Positions 54,606-62,284 of a stretch of DNA of 64,000 bases are shown here, in pieces; position 1 is the first letter of the stretch, and every line of letters begins with the position of its first letter. Below the pieces are notes generated by a model, which was given only the letters and a program-made list of their open reading frames with translations, was not told the origin of the DNA and ran no database searches. A program made the position numbers and the translations under genes. Origin of the DNA: JACVRW01 sp963734025 (GTDB taxonomy: Bacteria; Actinomycetota; Thermoleophilia; Solirubrobacterales; Thermoleophilaceae); the NCBI GenBank assembly GCA_963734025.1, contig CAVTFR010000015.1:434001-498000 (forward strand), in the 5' to 3' direction.

Positions 54606-54629
54606 CGGGGACTCCTGATTCGAGAGCTT

Positions 54630-54657
54630 TCGTCGTCCCCCAGCTGGGGGACGACGA
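54630..54657. promoter_or_regulatory. 28-bp perfect palindrome
   Basis: The centre is CCCCCAGCTGGGGG and the arms extend it to TCGTCGTC...GACGACGA without a mismatch. It sits 25 bases upstream of the propeller gene's ATG and about 95 bases downstream of the DUF6504 stop. It could be a terminator hairpin for the imuB operon without a T-run, or a dimeric regulator's operator. Confidence 0.55.
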
Positions 54658-54750
54658 CGAGTGAGGTGCGCGAACCTAAGCCGTCATACGCACGTGATCC
54701 AGCGTTTCCGCGGGTCTCGCGGATTCCATGGAGGTTTGGCTCCGAATTCG

Positions 54751-55002
54751 CTACGAGCGCTGCAGGAACCAGCCGCCGCCGACGAGATCGCGGAAGACGA
54801 CGAGGTTGCGCCCGTCGATCAGGACCACCTCGAAATAGCGCCGTCGCAGCGGCCGCGTCGTCCACCAGCGGTCCTCGACCACCCACTCCTCGCGCACGGT
54901 GTCGACCTCCGCGCCGGCGACCGCCCGCGGCACTCCGCCGTCGCCGGGGATGACGGCCGTGGGCTTGGGCGCCCCGAGCCTGCGCGACCTGGCGGGCGTC
55001 AC
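54751..55002 (-). CDS. DUF6504 family protein, ImuB operon partner
   Basis: An 83-residue protein. The characteristic block is REEWVVEDRWWTTRPLRRRYFEVVLIDG, followed by NLVVFRDLVGGGWFLQR. Such small proteins accompany imuB in many actinobacteria; their role in mutagenesis is unknown. The start at 55002 overlaps the imuB stop by 4 bases, so it is translationally coupled and under the same LexA control. Confidence 0.8.
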   Translation of the reverse strand: MTPARSRRLGAPKPTAVIPGDGGVPRAVAGAEVDTVREEWVVEDRWWTTRPLRRRYFEVVLIDGRNLVVFRDLVGGGWFLQRS

Positions 55003-56258
55003 GAGGCGGGCGCGTCCGGGAAGGGCGCCAGCACCGCGCGGCGTTCCGGTATGCGGGAGTCGGGATCGAGATCGAGGACGCGCAGGGCGGCCTCCCCGCC
55101 CGCCGCCTGGCGGGCCTGGCGGACCGCCTCACCGAGCCGCCCGCGGCGGACCGCCGCCGCCTCGTCGAGCAGGCGCCCCTGATCCTGCGCCGGTGGCCCG
55201 AACGCCTCGACCTCGAGCCCCAGCGATTCGGCCGGCGCCGGCAGCTCGGCCAGCTTGGGGCCGAGCGCCAGCCGGATCCGGGCGGGGTCGGCACTCGCGT
55301 GGCGCAGCGTGACCGTGGTGCGCCAGGTCCCGCCGGCCACGAAGCGCGCGGACACGGCGAGTGCCCGCAGCGAGCGCCCACGCCGCTCGCGCCGGGCGAG
55401 CACGCGCGCTACCAGCAGCTCGAGCGCCCGCTCGAGCTGCCGGCCGGAGGCGGCCTCGGGCAGGTCGAGCCGCTCGCTCACGGGCTCGGGCGGGCGGCGC
55501 GGCTCGAGCGGCAGGTCGCGCCCGCGGGCGAGGTCGAGCGCCAGCAGCCCGGGATGCCCGAAGCGCTCGGAGACGGCGCGGGCGGGCAGCGCCGCCAGCT
55601 CCCCGAGCGTCCGCAGGCCGAGCTGCTCGAAGAGCTCCGGCAGCGCCTGCAGCTCGTGCCTCGTACGCAGCGTCCCGACGGGCAGCGGGGCGAGGAAGCC
55701 CTCGAGCGCCGCCTCCTCGACGACCACGGCGCCCGACACGAAGACGGGACCGCCGCCGCCCGGCGCCGGGGGGGCGGAGCTGCGCAAGGGGCGGCGGCGC
55801 GGGCGCGCCTGCAGGGCCGCCGCATGGGCGGCGAAGCGACAGGGCGCGGCGCCGAAGCGGGCGCCCGTGCCGAGGCTGCGCCGGGTGGCGGCCAGCACAC
55901 CGCCCAGGTCGCCGCCGTGGAGGCCCTCGATCCCGGTCGACTCGAAGAAGGCGGCGCCCGCCTCGTCCGACTCCACCGTCGCCCCGGTCGCCTCGAGCCT
56001 GTCGAGCACGGCGTTCCAGAGCGAGCGCACGCCCTCGGGGTCGGGCGGGATGAGCCGCAGGGCGGGGCAGCGCGACATCGCCTCCCCGAGCCGCATCCCG
56101 CGCACGATCCCGTACGCCTCCGCCGGGGCGGACACCTCCCCCACGACCTGCTCGCGGCCCGCCTCGGGCGCGAGCGCGGCCGGCTCCGAGATCAGCGCGC
56201 GGCGGTCTCCGAGGGCGGCAAGGAGCTCGAAGCGGGGGTAGAGGGCGCACACGACCAT
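54999..56258 (-). CDS. imuB: ImuB-type Y-family polymerase-like protein
   Basis: A 419-residue DinB/UmuC-fold protein that, in mycobacteria, bridges DnaE2 to the beta clamp and is not itself a polymerase. The first strand is MVVCALYPRFELLAAL, where the active family would have DxDxFF; the metal Asp is missing, as expected. SDEAGAAFFESTGIEGL keeps the second motif's Asp-Glu. LRTLGELAALPARAVSERFG is the helix-hairpin-helix. The little finger and a long C-terminal tail follow. The ATG at 56258 fits the first strand; an ATG at 56270 lies inside the LexA box. Confidence 0.85.
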   Translation of the reverse strand: MVVCALYPRFELLAALGDRRALISEPAALAPEAGREQVVGEVSAPAEAYGIVRGMRLGEAMSRCPALRLIPPDPEGVRSLWNAVLDRLEATGATVESDEAGAAFFESTGIEGLHGGDLGGVLAATRRSLGTGARFGAAPCRFAAHAAALQARPRRRPLRSSAPPAPGGGGPVFVSGAVVVEEAALEGFLAPLPVGTLRTRHELQALPELFEQLGLRTLGELAALPARAVSERFGHPGLLALDLARGRDLPLEPRRPPEPVSERLDLPEAASGRQLERALELLVARVLARRERRGRSLRALAVSARFVAGGTWRTTVTLRHASADPARIRLALGPKLAELPAPAESLGLEVEAFGPPAQDQGRLLDEAAAVRRGRLGEAVRQARQAAGGEAALRVLDLDPDSRIPERRAVLAPFPDAPAS

Positions 56259-56261
56259 GTA

Positions 56262-56275
56262 CGAACACATGTTCG
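56262..56275 (-). promoter_or_regulatory. LexA/SOS box at imuB
   Basis: CGAACATGTGTTCG on the minus strand is identical to the box at dnaE2. It ends 3 bases before the imuB ATG (56258) and begins 2 bases after the stop of the AbiEi-like gene (56278). The position implies a leaderless or very short-leader transcript. Confidence 0.9.
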
Positions 56276-56277
56276 CA

Positions 56278-57153
56278 TCAGGGCGGACGCGGTGCAAGCA
56301 GGATTTCGTTTAGCTCGGTGAGCATGTCGGTGGGTTCTTCGAAGGCGTCGCGCCACGTGTAGCGGCGGAACCGGTCGCCCCTGCGGCGGGCTTCGCGGTC
56401 GCGGCGGCGGTCCTGCTCCCAGGCGTGTCTGGTCTTGTGGAACCTGTACGAGTCGAGCTCGACCGTGAGGCGGTGTTCCGGCCAACGGCAGTCGACGTAG
56501 TGCGCGCCCGCGGGCCGGTTCGTGATCGGCAGCGGTAGACCCTCCTCGCGCAGACGGGCGCGGAAACCGCGCTCGAGCCGGCTCAGCAGGATCGGCGCGT
56601 CACCTTCGAGGATCGCCCGCAGCCGCTGCGGCGCCCCTTCCACCTGCGTGACCTCGTAGCGGACGGTGGCCTCATGGGCCGCCCTCGCGAGCTCGTCGAA
56701 CGACAGCAAAGAGGGTGAGCAGACACGCACGAGCGTCGCCGGCACCGTCGTCACAGGCACGCCCCGCCAAACCGTCCCGTTCCCCTTCCCGAGCCGCCGT
56801 ACGCGGCGCACCTTCACTCCCTTGATGCGCCGCTCCGTCCGGGCCGTCACCTCGGGCGGCGGCGCGTGGCCCTTGACGAGACCCCAAAGCCACGCCGCCG
56901 ACAGGCCGCTCAACAATGTCCCCTCCCCAGCGGCCTTCACCGCCGCCATGTAGCGCGCCTCCACGGAGGACGCCTTGTGCCCCACGCGGTACACGCCCCG
57001 AAAGACAGCAATCAGGGAACCCGTCCGAAGCCGCCCATCGATCTCCGCCTTCGTGATCCCTGCCGTCAGCAGCTCCGCCCGCGTCACCACCCCATGCGAC
57101 CGCCTCGCCAGCTCGGCCACCCTCCGCTCAACAGTCCTGACTTTGCCCGCCAT
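56278..57153 (-). CDS. AbiEi/DUF559-type protein (winged helix plus nuclease-like domain)
   Basis: A 291-residue protein. The N-terminal AbiEi-like winged helix is VERRVAELARRSHGVVTRAELL...GVYRVGHKA. The C-terminal part carries a possible PD-(D/E)xK/Vsr-like nuclease core, VDCRWPEHRLTVELDSYRFHKTR. Such proteins are numerous in Thermoleophilia and are often called type IV toxin-antitoxin AbiEi antitoxins, but no AbiEii toxin gene lies next to it. It ends just upstream of the imuB LexA box, where imuA' sits in mycobacteria. Confidence 0.75.
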   Translation of the reverse strand: MAGKVRTVERRVAELARRSHGVVTRAELLTAGITKAEIDGRLRTGSLIAVFRGVYRVGHKASSVEARYMAAVKAAGEGTLLSGLSAAWLWGLVKGHAPPPEVTARTERRIKGVKVRRVRRLGKGNGTVWRGVPVTTVPATLVRVCSPSLLSFDELARAAHEATVRYEVTQVEGAPQRLRAILEGDAPILLSRLERGFRARLREEGLPLPITNRPAGAHYVDCRWPEHRLTVELDSYRFHKTRHAWEQDRRRDREARRRGDRFRRYTWRDAFEEPTDMLTELNEILLAPRPP

Positions 57154-57191
57154 ATCGATGACAAGTCAGGACAAGGCCGAGAATCGCCCCC

Positions 57192-57932
57192 TCAGAGGCC
57201 GGCCAGGCCCGCCACCAGGCTCGCCGCGCCGCTGCACATAACCAGCGCGAGCGCGATCCCGAAGAAGCGCTCGCCGCCGAGCCGGCGGAAGGCGAGCGTC
57301 CCTAGGGCGTAGCCCACGAAGACGACGCCCAGGAGCGGCACCACGACGCCGGCGTCGACCGACGGGCTTCCCTCCGCCACGATCAGCATCGCCCAGCCGA
57401 TCAGGTTGAGCGCCAGGAAGCCGGCGGCGAGCGAGGCGCGGAACTCCGATGGGCCGACGCCGTGTGCCTCGAGCCATAGGACGATCGGGGGGCCGCTCAC
57501 GCTGATCGACGTCGTCAGCGCACCGCTCAGGAAGCCGGCCGCCCAGCCGGCCGCCTCCGGCAGCTCGGCGCTCTGCGGCCTGCCCGCCCCCGCGCGGCGC
57601 CTCGAAAGCTGCAGCGCGCCGGCGAGGACCACCGCCAGGCCGACCGCGATCTGGAGCGCCTGCTTCGACAGCGCCGCCAGCAGCAGGAGCCCGGCGACGA
57701 GCCCGGGCAGCGCTGCGAGCAGCATCGGCGCGAGCCGCCGCCAGTCGGCGTGACCGCCGTCCTCGATCAGGACGAACAGGCTGAGGGCGAAGCCGAGCGC
57801 GAGCAGCGTCGCCACCGCCTCCGTCGGCTCGAGGACCGCGAACAGCGCCGGCGAGAGCACCAGCGCAAAGCCGAAGCCGGTGGCCGCCTGGATCGAGGCG
57901 CCGGCCAGGGCGGCGATCGCCGCCAGCACCAT
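57192..57932 (-). CDS. TauE/SafE family transporter (sulfite exporter-like)
   Basis: A 246-residue membrane permease with about seven or eight hydrophobic segments. The first TauE motif is AAIAALAGASIQAATGFGFALVLSP. The second half repeats the pattern in WAAGFLSGALTTSISVSGPPIVLWL. The family exports sulfite, sulfoacetate or organosulfonates, and the substrate here is unknown. Its ATG overlaps the stop of the M24 peptidase gene by one base (TGATG). Confidence 0.88.
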   Translation of the reverse strand: MVLAAIAALAGASIQAATGFGFALVLSPALFAVLEPTEAVATLLALGFALSLFVLIEDGGHADWRRLAPMLLAALPGLVAGLLLLAALSKQALQIAVGLAVVLAGALQLSRRRAGAGRPQSAELPEAAGWAAGFLSGALTTSISVSGPPIVLWLEAHGVGPSEFRASLAAGFLALNLIGWAMLIVAEGSPSVDAGVVVPLLGVVFVGYALGTLAFRRLGGERFFGIALALVMCSGAASLVAGLAGL

Positions 57933-59002
57933 CAATCGATCGTGACGAGGTCCTTCGGGAAGGAGGTGAGCACCTCGGGCTCGACCTCGCCGACGATGAC
58001 AAGGTCCTCGATCCGAACGCCCACCTCGCCCGGCACGTAGACGCCGGGCTCGATTGTCACCGCGTTGCCCGCAACGAGCTCGCCTTCGGCGGTCTTGCCG
58101 AGCCGCGGCGCCTCGTGAACCTCGAGGCCGACCCCGTGCCCGAGCCCGTGACCGAAGCGCTCGCCGTGCCCGTCGGCCTCGATGATGTCGCGTGCGACGG
58201 CGTCGACCGCCGAGTACGACGCGCCCGGGTGCACGGCCGCGAGCGCCGCGCGCTGCGCGCGCCAGACGAGCTCGTAGGTCTCGCGCGCCTCGTTCGACAG
58301 CGAGCCGGTGGCGAGCGTCCGCGTGCAGTCCGAGCAGTAGCCGTCGACCTTGGCGCCCATGTCGACCACGACGAGCGTGTCGCGCGGGATCTCGACGTCG
58401 CGCGGCTCCGCGTGCGGGAGCGCGCCGTGCTCCCCCGAGGCGACGATCGGCGGGAACGAGGGCCCCTCGGCGCCCCGATCCTCCATGAAGCGCGACAGCG
58501 ACACGGCCAGCTCGCGCTCGGTACGGCCGGCCAGCCCCGTCTCGCGCAAATGCTCGTAGGCCTCGTTCGCGATCTCCGCCGCCGCGCGCATGGCGTCGAC
58601 CTCGGTCGCGTCCTTCACGGCCCGGAGGTCCTCGACGAGCCCGCCGGCCGGCACCAGCTCGACGCCCTCGCCCGTCTTCTCGCCCAGCTTCGCGTGCGTC
58701 GCGACGCTCATGTGGCCGTCGTCGAAGCCGGAACGCCCGCGCAGGCGCTGCGCGAGCCCGCCGAGCAGGTCGCGGCCGATCTCGAGCGTCTCGTAGCCGC
58801 GGACCTGCTCGCCGGCCTGCTCCGCGTAACGGAAGTCGGTGAGGAAGAGGCGCTCCTCGGGGGTCACGACACAGGCGCCGTTCGTGCCGGTGAAGCCCGT
58901 CAGGTAGCGGATGTTGACCATGTTCGTGACCAGCAGGCAGTCGAGCTCGAGCTGCTCGACCTTCCCGAGCAGCCGGTCGGTCCGCGACGCCGTATCGATC
59001 AC
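57932..59002 (-). CDS. M24 Xaa-Pro aminopeptidase
   Basis: A 356-residue pita-bread-fold peptidase. The N-terminal creatinase domain starts with LLVTNMVNIRYLTGFTGTNG. The metal ligands are VVVDMGAKVDGYCSDCTRT (two Asp), GHGLGHGVGLEVHE (His), VTIEPGVYV (Glu) and VRIEDLV (Glu). It would release N-terminal residues before Pro. In actinobacteria such a pepQ-like gene commonly sits between aroQ and efp; here efp is 20 kb away. It overlaps aroQ by 4 bases. Confidence 0.92.
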   Translation of the reverse strand: MIDTASRTDRLLGKVEQLELDCLLVTNMVNIRYLTGFTGTNGACVVTPEERLFLTDFRYAEQAGEQVRGYETLEIGRDLLGGLAQRLRGRSGFDDGHMSVATHAKLGEKTGEGVELVPAGGLVEDLRAVKDATEVDAMRAAAEIANEAYEHLRETGLAGRTERELAVSLSRFMEDRGAEGPSFPPIVASGEHGALPHAEPRDVEIPRDTLVVVDMGAKVDGYCSDCTRTLATGSLSNEARETYELVWRAQRAALAAVHPGASYSAVDAVARDIIEADGHGERFGHGLGHGVGLEVHEAPRLGKTAEGELVAGNAVTIEPGVYVPGEVGVRIEDLVIVGEVEPEVLTSFPKDLVTID

Positions 59003-59436
59003 TGCATTGCCTCCTTGAGCATTTCGAGCGCGTCACGGTAACCGTCGACGCCCCTGCCCTGCACGGCGCCCACGCAGAGGTCGCGGATCACGGACAGGCG
59101 CCGCCACTCCTCGCGCCGGTCGACCGCCGACAGATGCACCTCGACCGCGGGCAGGCCGCTCAGCTCGAGCGCGTCGTGGATCGCCCACGAGTAGTGCGTC
59201 CAGGCGCCCGGGTTGAGCAGGAGGCCGTCGGCGCGCTCACCGGCGCGGTGCAGGAACTCGCAGTACTCGCCCTCGTGGTTCGACTGGTAGAAGCTCACGT
59301 CGAGGCCGAGCTCGCGTGCGTGGCCCTGGACCTTCACCTCCAGCTCGGGGAGTGTGAGGCCGCCGTAGTGGGCGGCGTCGCGGTGGCCCAGCACGTCGAA
59401 GTTGACGCCGTGCAGCACGTCCACGCGGTCGTTCAC
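58999..59436 (-). CDS. aroQ: 3-dehydroquinate dehydratase, type II
   Basis: Third step of the shikimate pathway. A 145-residue flavodoxin-like protein that forms dodecamers. The N-terminal motif is VLHGVNFDVLGHR instead of the usual INGPNLNLLG. The catalytic Tyr is in AAHYGGLTL; NPGAWTHYSWAIHDAL supplies Asn and His, and VEVHLSAVDRREEWRR the Glu/His segment. The essential residues appear kept despite the altered first loop. GTG start overlapping the aroKB stop by 4 bases. Confidence 0.85.
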   Translation of the reverse strand: MNDRVDVLHGVNFDVLGHRDAAHYGGLTLPELEVKVQGHARELGLDVSFYQSNHEGEYCEFLHRAGERADGLLLNPGAWTHYSWAIHDALELSGLPAVEVHLSAVDRREEWRRLSVIRDLCVGAVQGRGVDGYRDALEMLKEAMQ

Positions 59437-60954
59437 CCGGCGTGCACCTCCTCGACCGCGGCCCGCAGCGCGGCCGGGTCCGGTTCATGCCCGGGCGTGA
59501 CCGCGCCGGGCGCCTCCACCAGCACGAACGGCACGCGGCCGCCCGTGCGCTTCTTGTCCCGCCCGATCAGCTCGAGCACGTCGTCGACGCTCGCGCCACT
59601 GAAGCCGAGCGGCAGCCCGCGAGACTCGAGCAGGCCGGCCACCTCGGTGCGCAGCGCGTCGCGCCCGGACAGCCGCAGCGCGGCGAGCAGGCCGATGCCG
59701 ACCGCCTCGCCGTGGCGGTAGCGCGAGTAGGAGGTGGCCGCCTCGATCGCGTGGCCCACCGTGTGGCCCAGGTTGAGGACCTGGCGCCGGCCCGCGTCGC
59801 GCTCATCCGCCGCCACGACGGCCAGCTTCGTGCGCACGCAGCGGAGGATCACCTCGGCGTCCGGGTCATCCCCCCTGCGCACGCGCGCCCACAGCGGCCC
59901 GCCGGCGATCAGCGCGGTCTTGACGACCTCGACGAAGCCGGCCGCGGCCTCCTCGCGCGGGAGCGTCTCGAGCAGCGCCGGGTCGCACAGGACGGCGGCG
60001 GGCTGGTGGAAGGCGCCCGCGTAGTTCTTGCCCTCAGGAAGGTCCACCCCGGTCTTGCCGCCATAGGCGGAGTCGACCTGCGCGACCAGGGTCGTCGGCA
60101 CCTGGACGTGCGCCATGCCGCGCTGGTAGACGGCGGCACAGAAGCCCGCCAGGTCCCCCACAACCCCGCCGCCGACCGCCACGACGAGATCGCCGCGCTC
60201 GGCGGCGGCGCGTGCCAGCGCCCGCAGCACCTCCTCGGCGCGCGCGAGGTTCTTCTGGCGCTCGCCCGCGGGCACGACGATCCGCTCGTCGCCCTCGAGG
60301 TGCACCGCGCGCGCGACGTTCTCGTCGGTCACCACGAGCCGGCGCCCGGCGCGCGGGTAGAAGAAGCCGCCGGCGACCAGGCCGGGGCCGAGGAAGACGG
60401 GGTACTCGCCCGAGGCGGCCGAGGCCCAGACGAGCCGCGTCCCCGACGGCGCGCCCGCCAGCGCCTCGAGCGCGGGCAGCGCGCGGCGGATGCCCTCACG
60501 CTCCCCGGCCGGCATGATCACGTCCGCCATCGAGTCGTAGATCGCCGCGCGGTCGGAGTGGAGCGCCGCGAAGCGGCCGGGGTCGCGCGCGAGCGGGCGG
60601 CCGTGATTCGAGGCGCGCCGCCAGGCCTCCTCGGGCTCCACCTCGAGGTGGACGACCGTGTGTCGCCCGGTCAGGGCGTCGCGGACGCGCGCCGAGCCGA
60701 GCGCTCCGCCGCCGAGCGCGATCACGCGCGCGCGCGGGGCGCTCGAGCAGCTCCAGCACCACCTCCTCCTCGCGCGCGCGAAAGGCCGGCTCGCCCTCGC
60801 GGTCGAAGAAGCTCCCGATCGGCTCCCCCAGGCGCTCCTCCAGCACGCGGTCCGAGTCGAGCGGCTCGACCCCGAGGCCGGCGGCCAGCGCGCGGGCACC
60901 GGTCGACTTGCCCGCGCCCATGAACCCCACGAGGACGTAGGCCCCGCCCGCTAT
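59433..60954 (-). CDS. aroKB: Fused shikimate kinase / 3-dehydroquinate synthase, frameshift in the AroK part
   Basis: The N-terminal half is shikimate kinase: VLVGFMGAGKSTGARAL (Walker A), LDSDRVLEERLG, FFDREGEPAFRAREE. The C-terminal half is AroB: DLVVAVGGGVVGDLAGF, VPTTLVAQVDSAYGGKTG, NLGHTVGHAIEAA, RYRHGEAVGIG. Between them, IALGGGALGS...DALTGRHTVVHLE is still AroK and is in the AroB frame. The early AroK part is one base out of frame, and the shift falls in a CG-dinucleotide run at 60724-60738. No ATG/GTG fits AroK; an ATA at 60954 overlaps the aroC TAG. As written, only AroB plus partial AroK is translatable. Confidence 0.85.
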
Positions 60955-62117
60955 GCGCGCCTCCAGCCGATGCGCTCCTCGTAGGCCGCAAGCGCGCCGC
61001 GGGCGTCGTCGATGTGATCGCCTCCGAACTTGTCGCGGTAGGCGGACGCGAGCACGAGCGCCACCATCGCCTCGCCGACGACGCCGGCCGCGGGCACCGT
61101 GCACGAGTCGGTGCGCTCCCGGAGCGCCTGCGCCGGCTCCTTGGTCTCCGTGTCGACGGAGCGGAGCGGCTTCGTGAGCGTCGGCAGCGGCTTCATCGCG
61201 CCGGAGACGACGAGCGGGCCGCCGGTCGTCATGCCGCCCTCGAGTCCGCCGGCGCGGTTCGTCTCGCGGTAGTAGCCGCGCTCGTCCGAGTAGAAGATCT
61301 CGTCATGCGCGAGCGAGCCCACCCGCTCCGCGAGCGCGAAGCCGTCGCCGATCCCGACGCCCTTCATCGCCTGGATCGACATCACGGCGCCGGCGAGCCG
61401 GCCGTCGAGGCGCTCCTCCCAGGAGATGTACGAGCCGATGCCCGGCACTAGCCCGAACGCGATCACGGAGAACACGCCGCCGAGCGACTCGTTCGCCTTG
61501 CGTGCGGCGTCGATCTCGGCCACCATCGCCTCGCTCGCGGCCGCGTCGAGGGAGCGCACGGGCGACTCGTCGACGCCCTCGAAGTCCTCGAGCCCGAGGT
61601 CGTCGCGCTCAGGCGCGCTGACGCTGCCGATGCGCGTGACGTGCGAGCGCACCTCCACCCCGAGCGCCCGCAGAAACGCCTTCGCAAGGGCGCCGGCGGC
61701 CACGCGCGCCGCCGTCTCGCGCGCGGAGGCGCGCTCCAGCACGTTGCGCACGTCCGTGAAGCCGTACTTCTGGAGGCCCGCCAGGTCAGCGTGGCCCGGG
61801 CGCGGCAGGTGGACCTCGGCCACCTCCGCCTCCACCGGCCACGGGTTCATCCGCTCCTCCCAGTTCTGGTAGTCGCGGTTCTCGATCCGGAGCGCGACGG
61901 GGCTTCCGAGCGTGCGCCCGTGGCGGATTCCGGAGCTGACCTCGGCGCGATCCTTCTCGATCTTCATGCGCCCGCCGCGGCCGTGGCCGAGCTGGCGCCG
62001 GGCAAGGTCGCGGTCGATGTCCTCGGGCCTCAGCTCGAGTCCCGCGGGCAGCCCTTCGACGACCGCGGTGAGCCCCGGACCGTGCGATTCCCCTGCAGTT
62101 ACGAAGCGAAAAGACAA
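60951..62117 (-). CDS. aroC: Chorismate synthase
   Basis: Last step to chorismate; requires reduced FMN. The start is TTG at 62117, giving LSFRFVTAGESHGPGLTAVVEG, the family's first signature. Others are ARRQLGHGRGGRMKIEKD, and RASARETAARVAAG with Arg residues that bind the phosphate. Also seen are GVGIGDGF and GGMTTGGPLVV. The product is 388 residues, normal. First gene of the aroC-aroKB-aroQ-M24-tauE operon, all with overlapping ends. Confidence 0.95.
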   Translation of the reverse strand: MSFRFVTAGESHGPGLTAVVEGLPAGLELRPEDIDRDLARRQLGHGRGGRMKIEKDRAEVSSGIRHGRTLGSPVALRIENRDYQNWEERMNPWPVEAEVAEVHLPRPGHADLAGLQKYGFTDVRNVLERASARETAARVAAGALAKAFLRALGVEVRSHVTRIGSVSAPERDDLGLEDFEGVDESPVRSLDAAASEAMVAEIDAARKANESLGGVFSVIAFGLVPGIGSYISWEERLDGRLAGAVMSIQAMKGVGIGDGFALAERVGSLAHDEIFYSDERGYYRETNRAGGLEGGMTTGGPLVVSGAMKPLPTLTKPLRSVDTETKEPAQALRERTDSCTVPAAGVVGEAMVALVLASAYRDKFGGDHIDDARGALAAYEERIGWRRA

Positions 62118-62144
62118 GCGCCCACACCCTACTTATGGCATCCA

Positions 62145-62275
62145 GGGGGCTCACGCCCCCCGGACCCCCCGGCGGCACCTGGCCGGCCGTGCAGGGTGCG
62201 GGCGCTCTGCCCTGGTGGAGGAGTAGATCGGGGGCTCACGCCCCCCGCGCCCCGCCGGCGCCTGGCCGGCTGGAG
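62145..62275. repeat. Two-copy GGGGGCTCACGCCCCCCG repeat with hairpin
   Basis: The 18-base core occurs at 62145-62162 and 62230-62247. Each core is self-complementary (GGGGGC pairs with GCCCCC around TCAC). About 25 further bases are similar, ending CCTGGCCGGC. The pair lies between the Ca-repeat protein gene and aroC, so it may act as a terminator or a mobile repeat. Confidence 0.7.
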
Positions 62276-62284
62276 ACGTCGGGA

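Noticed and set aside
56278..57153. The AbiEi/DUF559 gene as half of a complete toxin-antitoxin pair
   Set aside because: No AbiEii nucleotidyltransferase is adjacent. The MNT-type gene at 31622 is 25 kb away and of another kind.
57192..59036. A 614-residue minus-strand frame joining the M24 peptidase region with TauE
   Set aside because: The N-terminal half is an out-of-frame shadow of the M24 peptidase; TauE starts at 57932.
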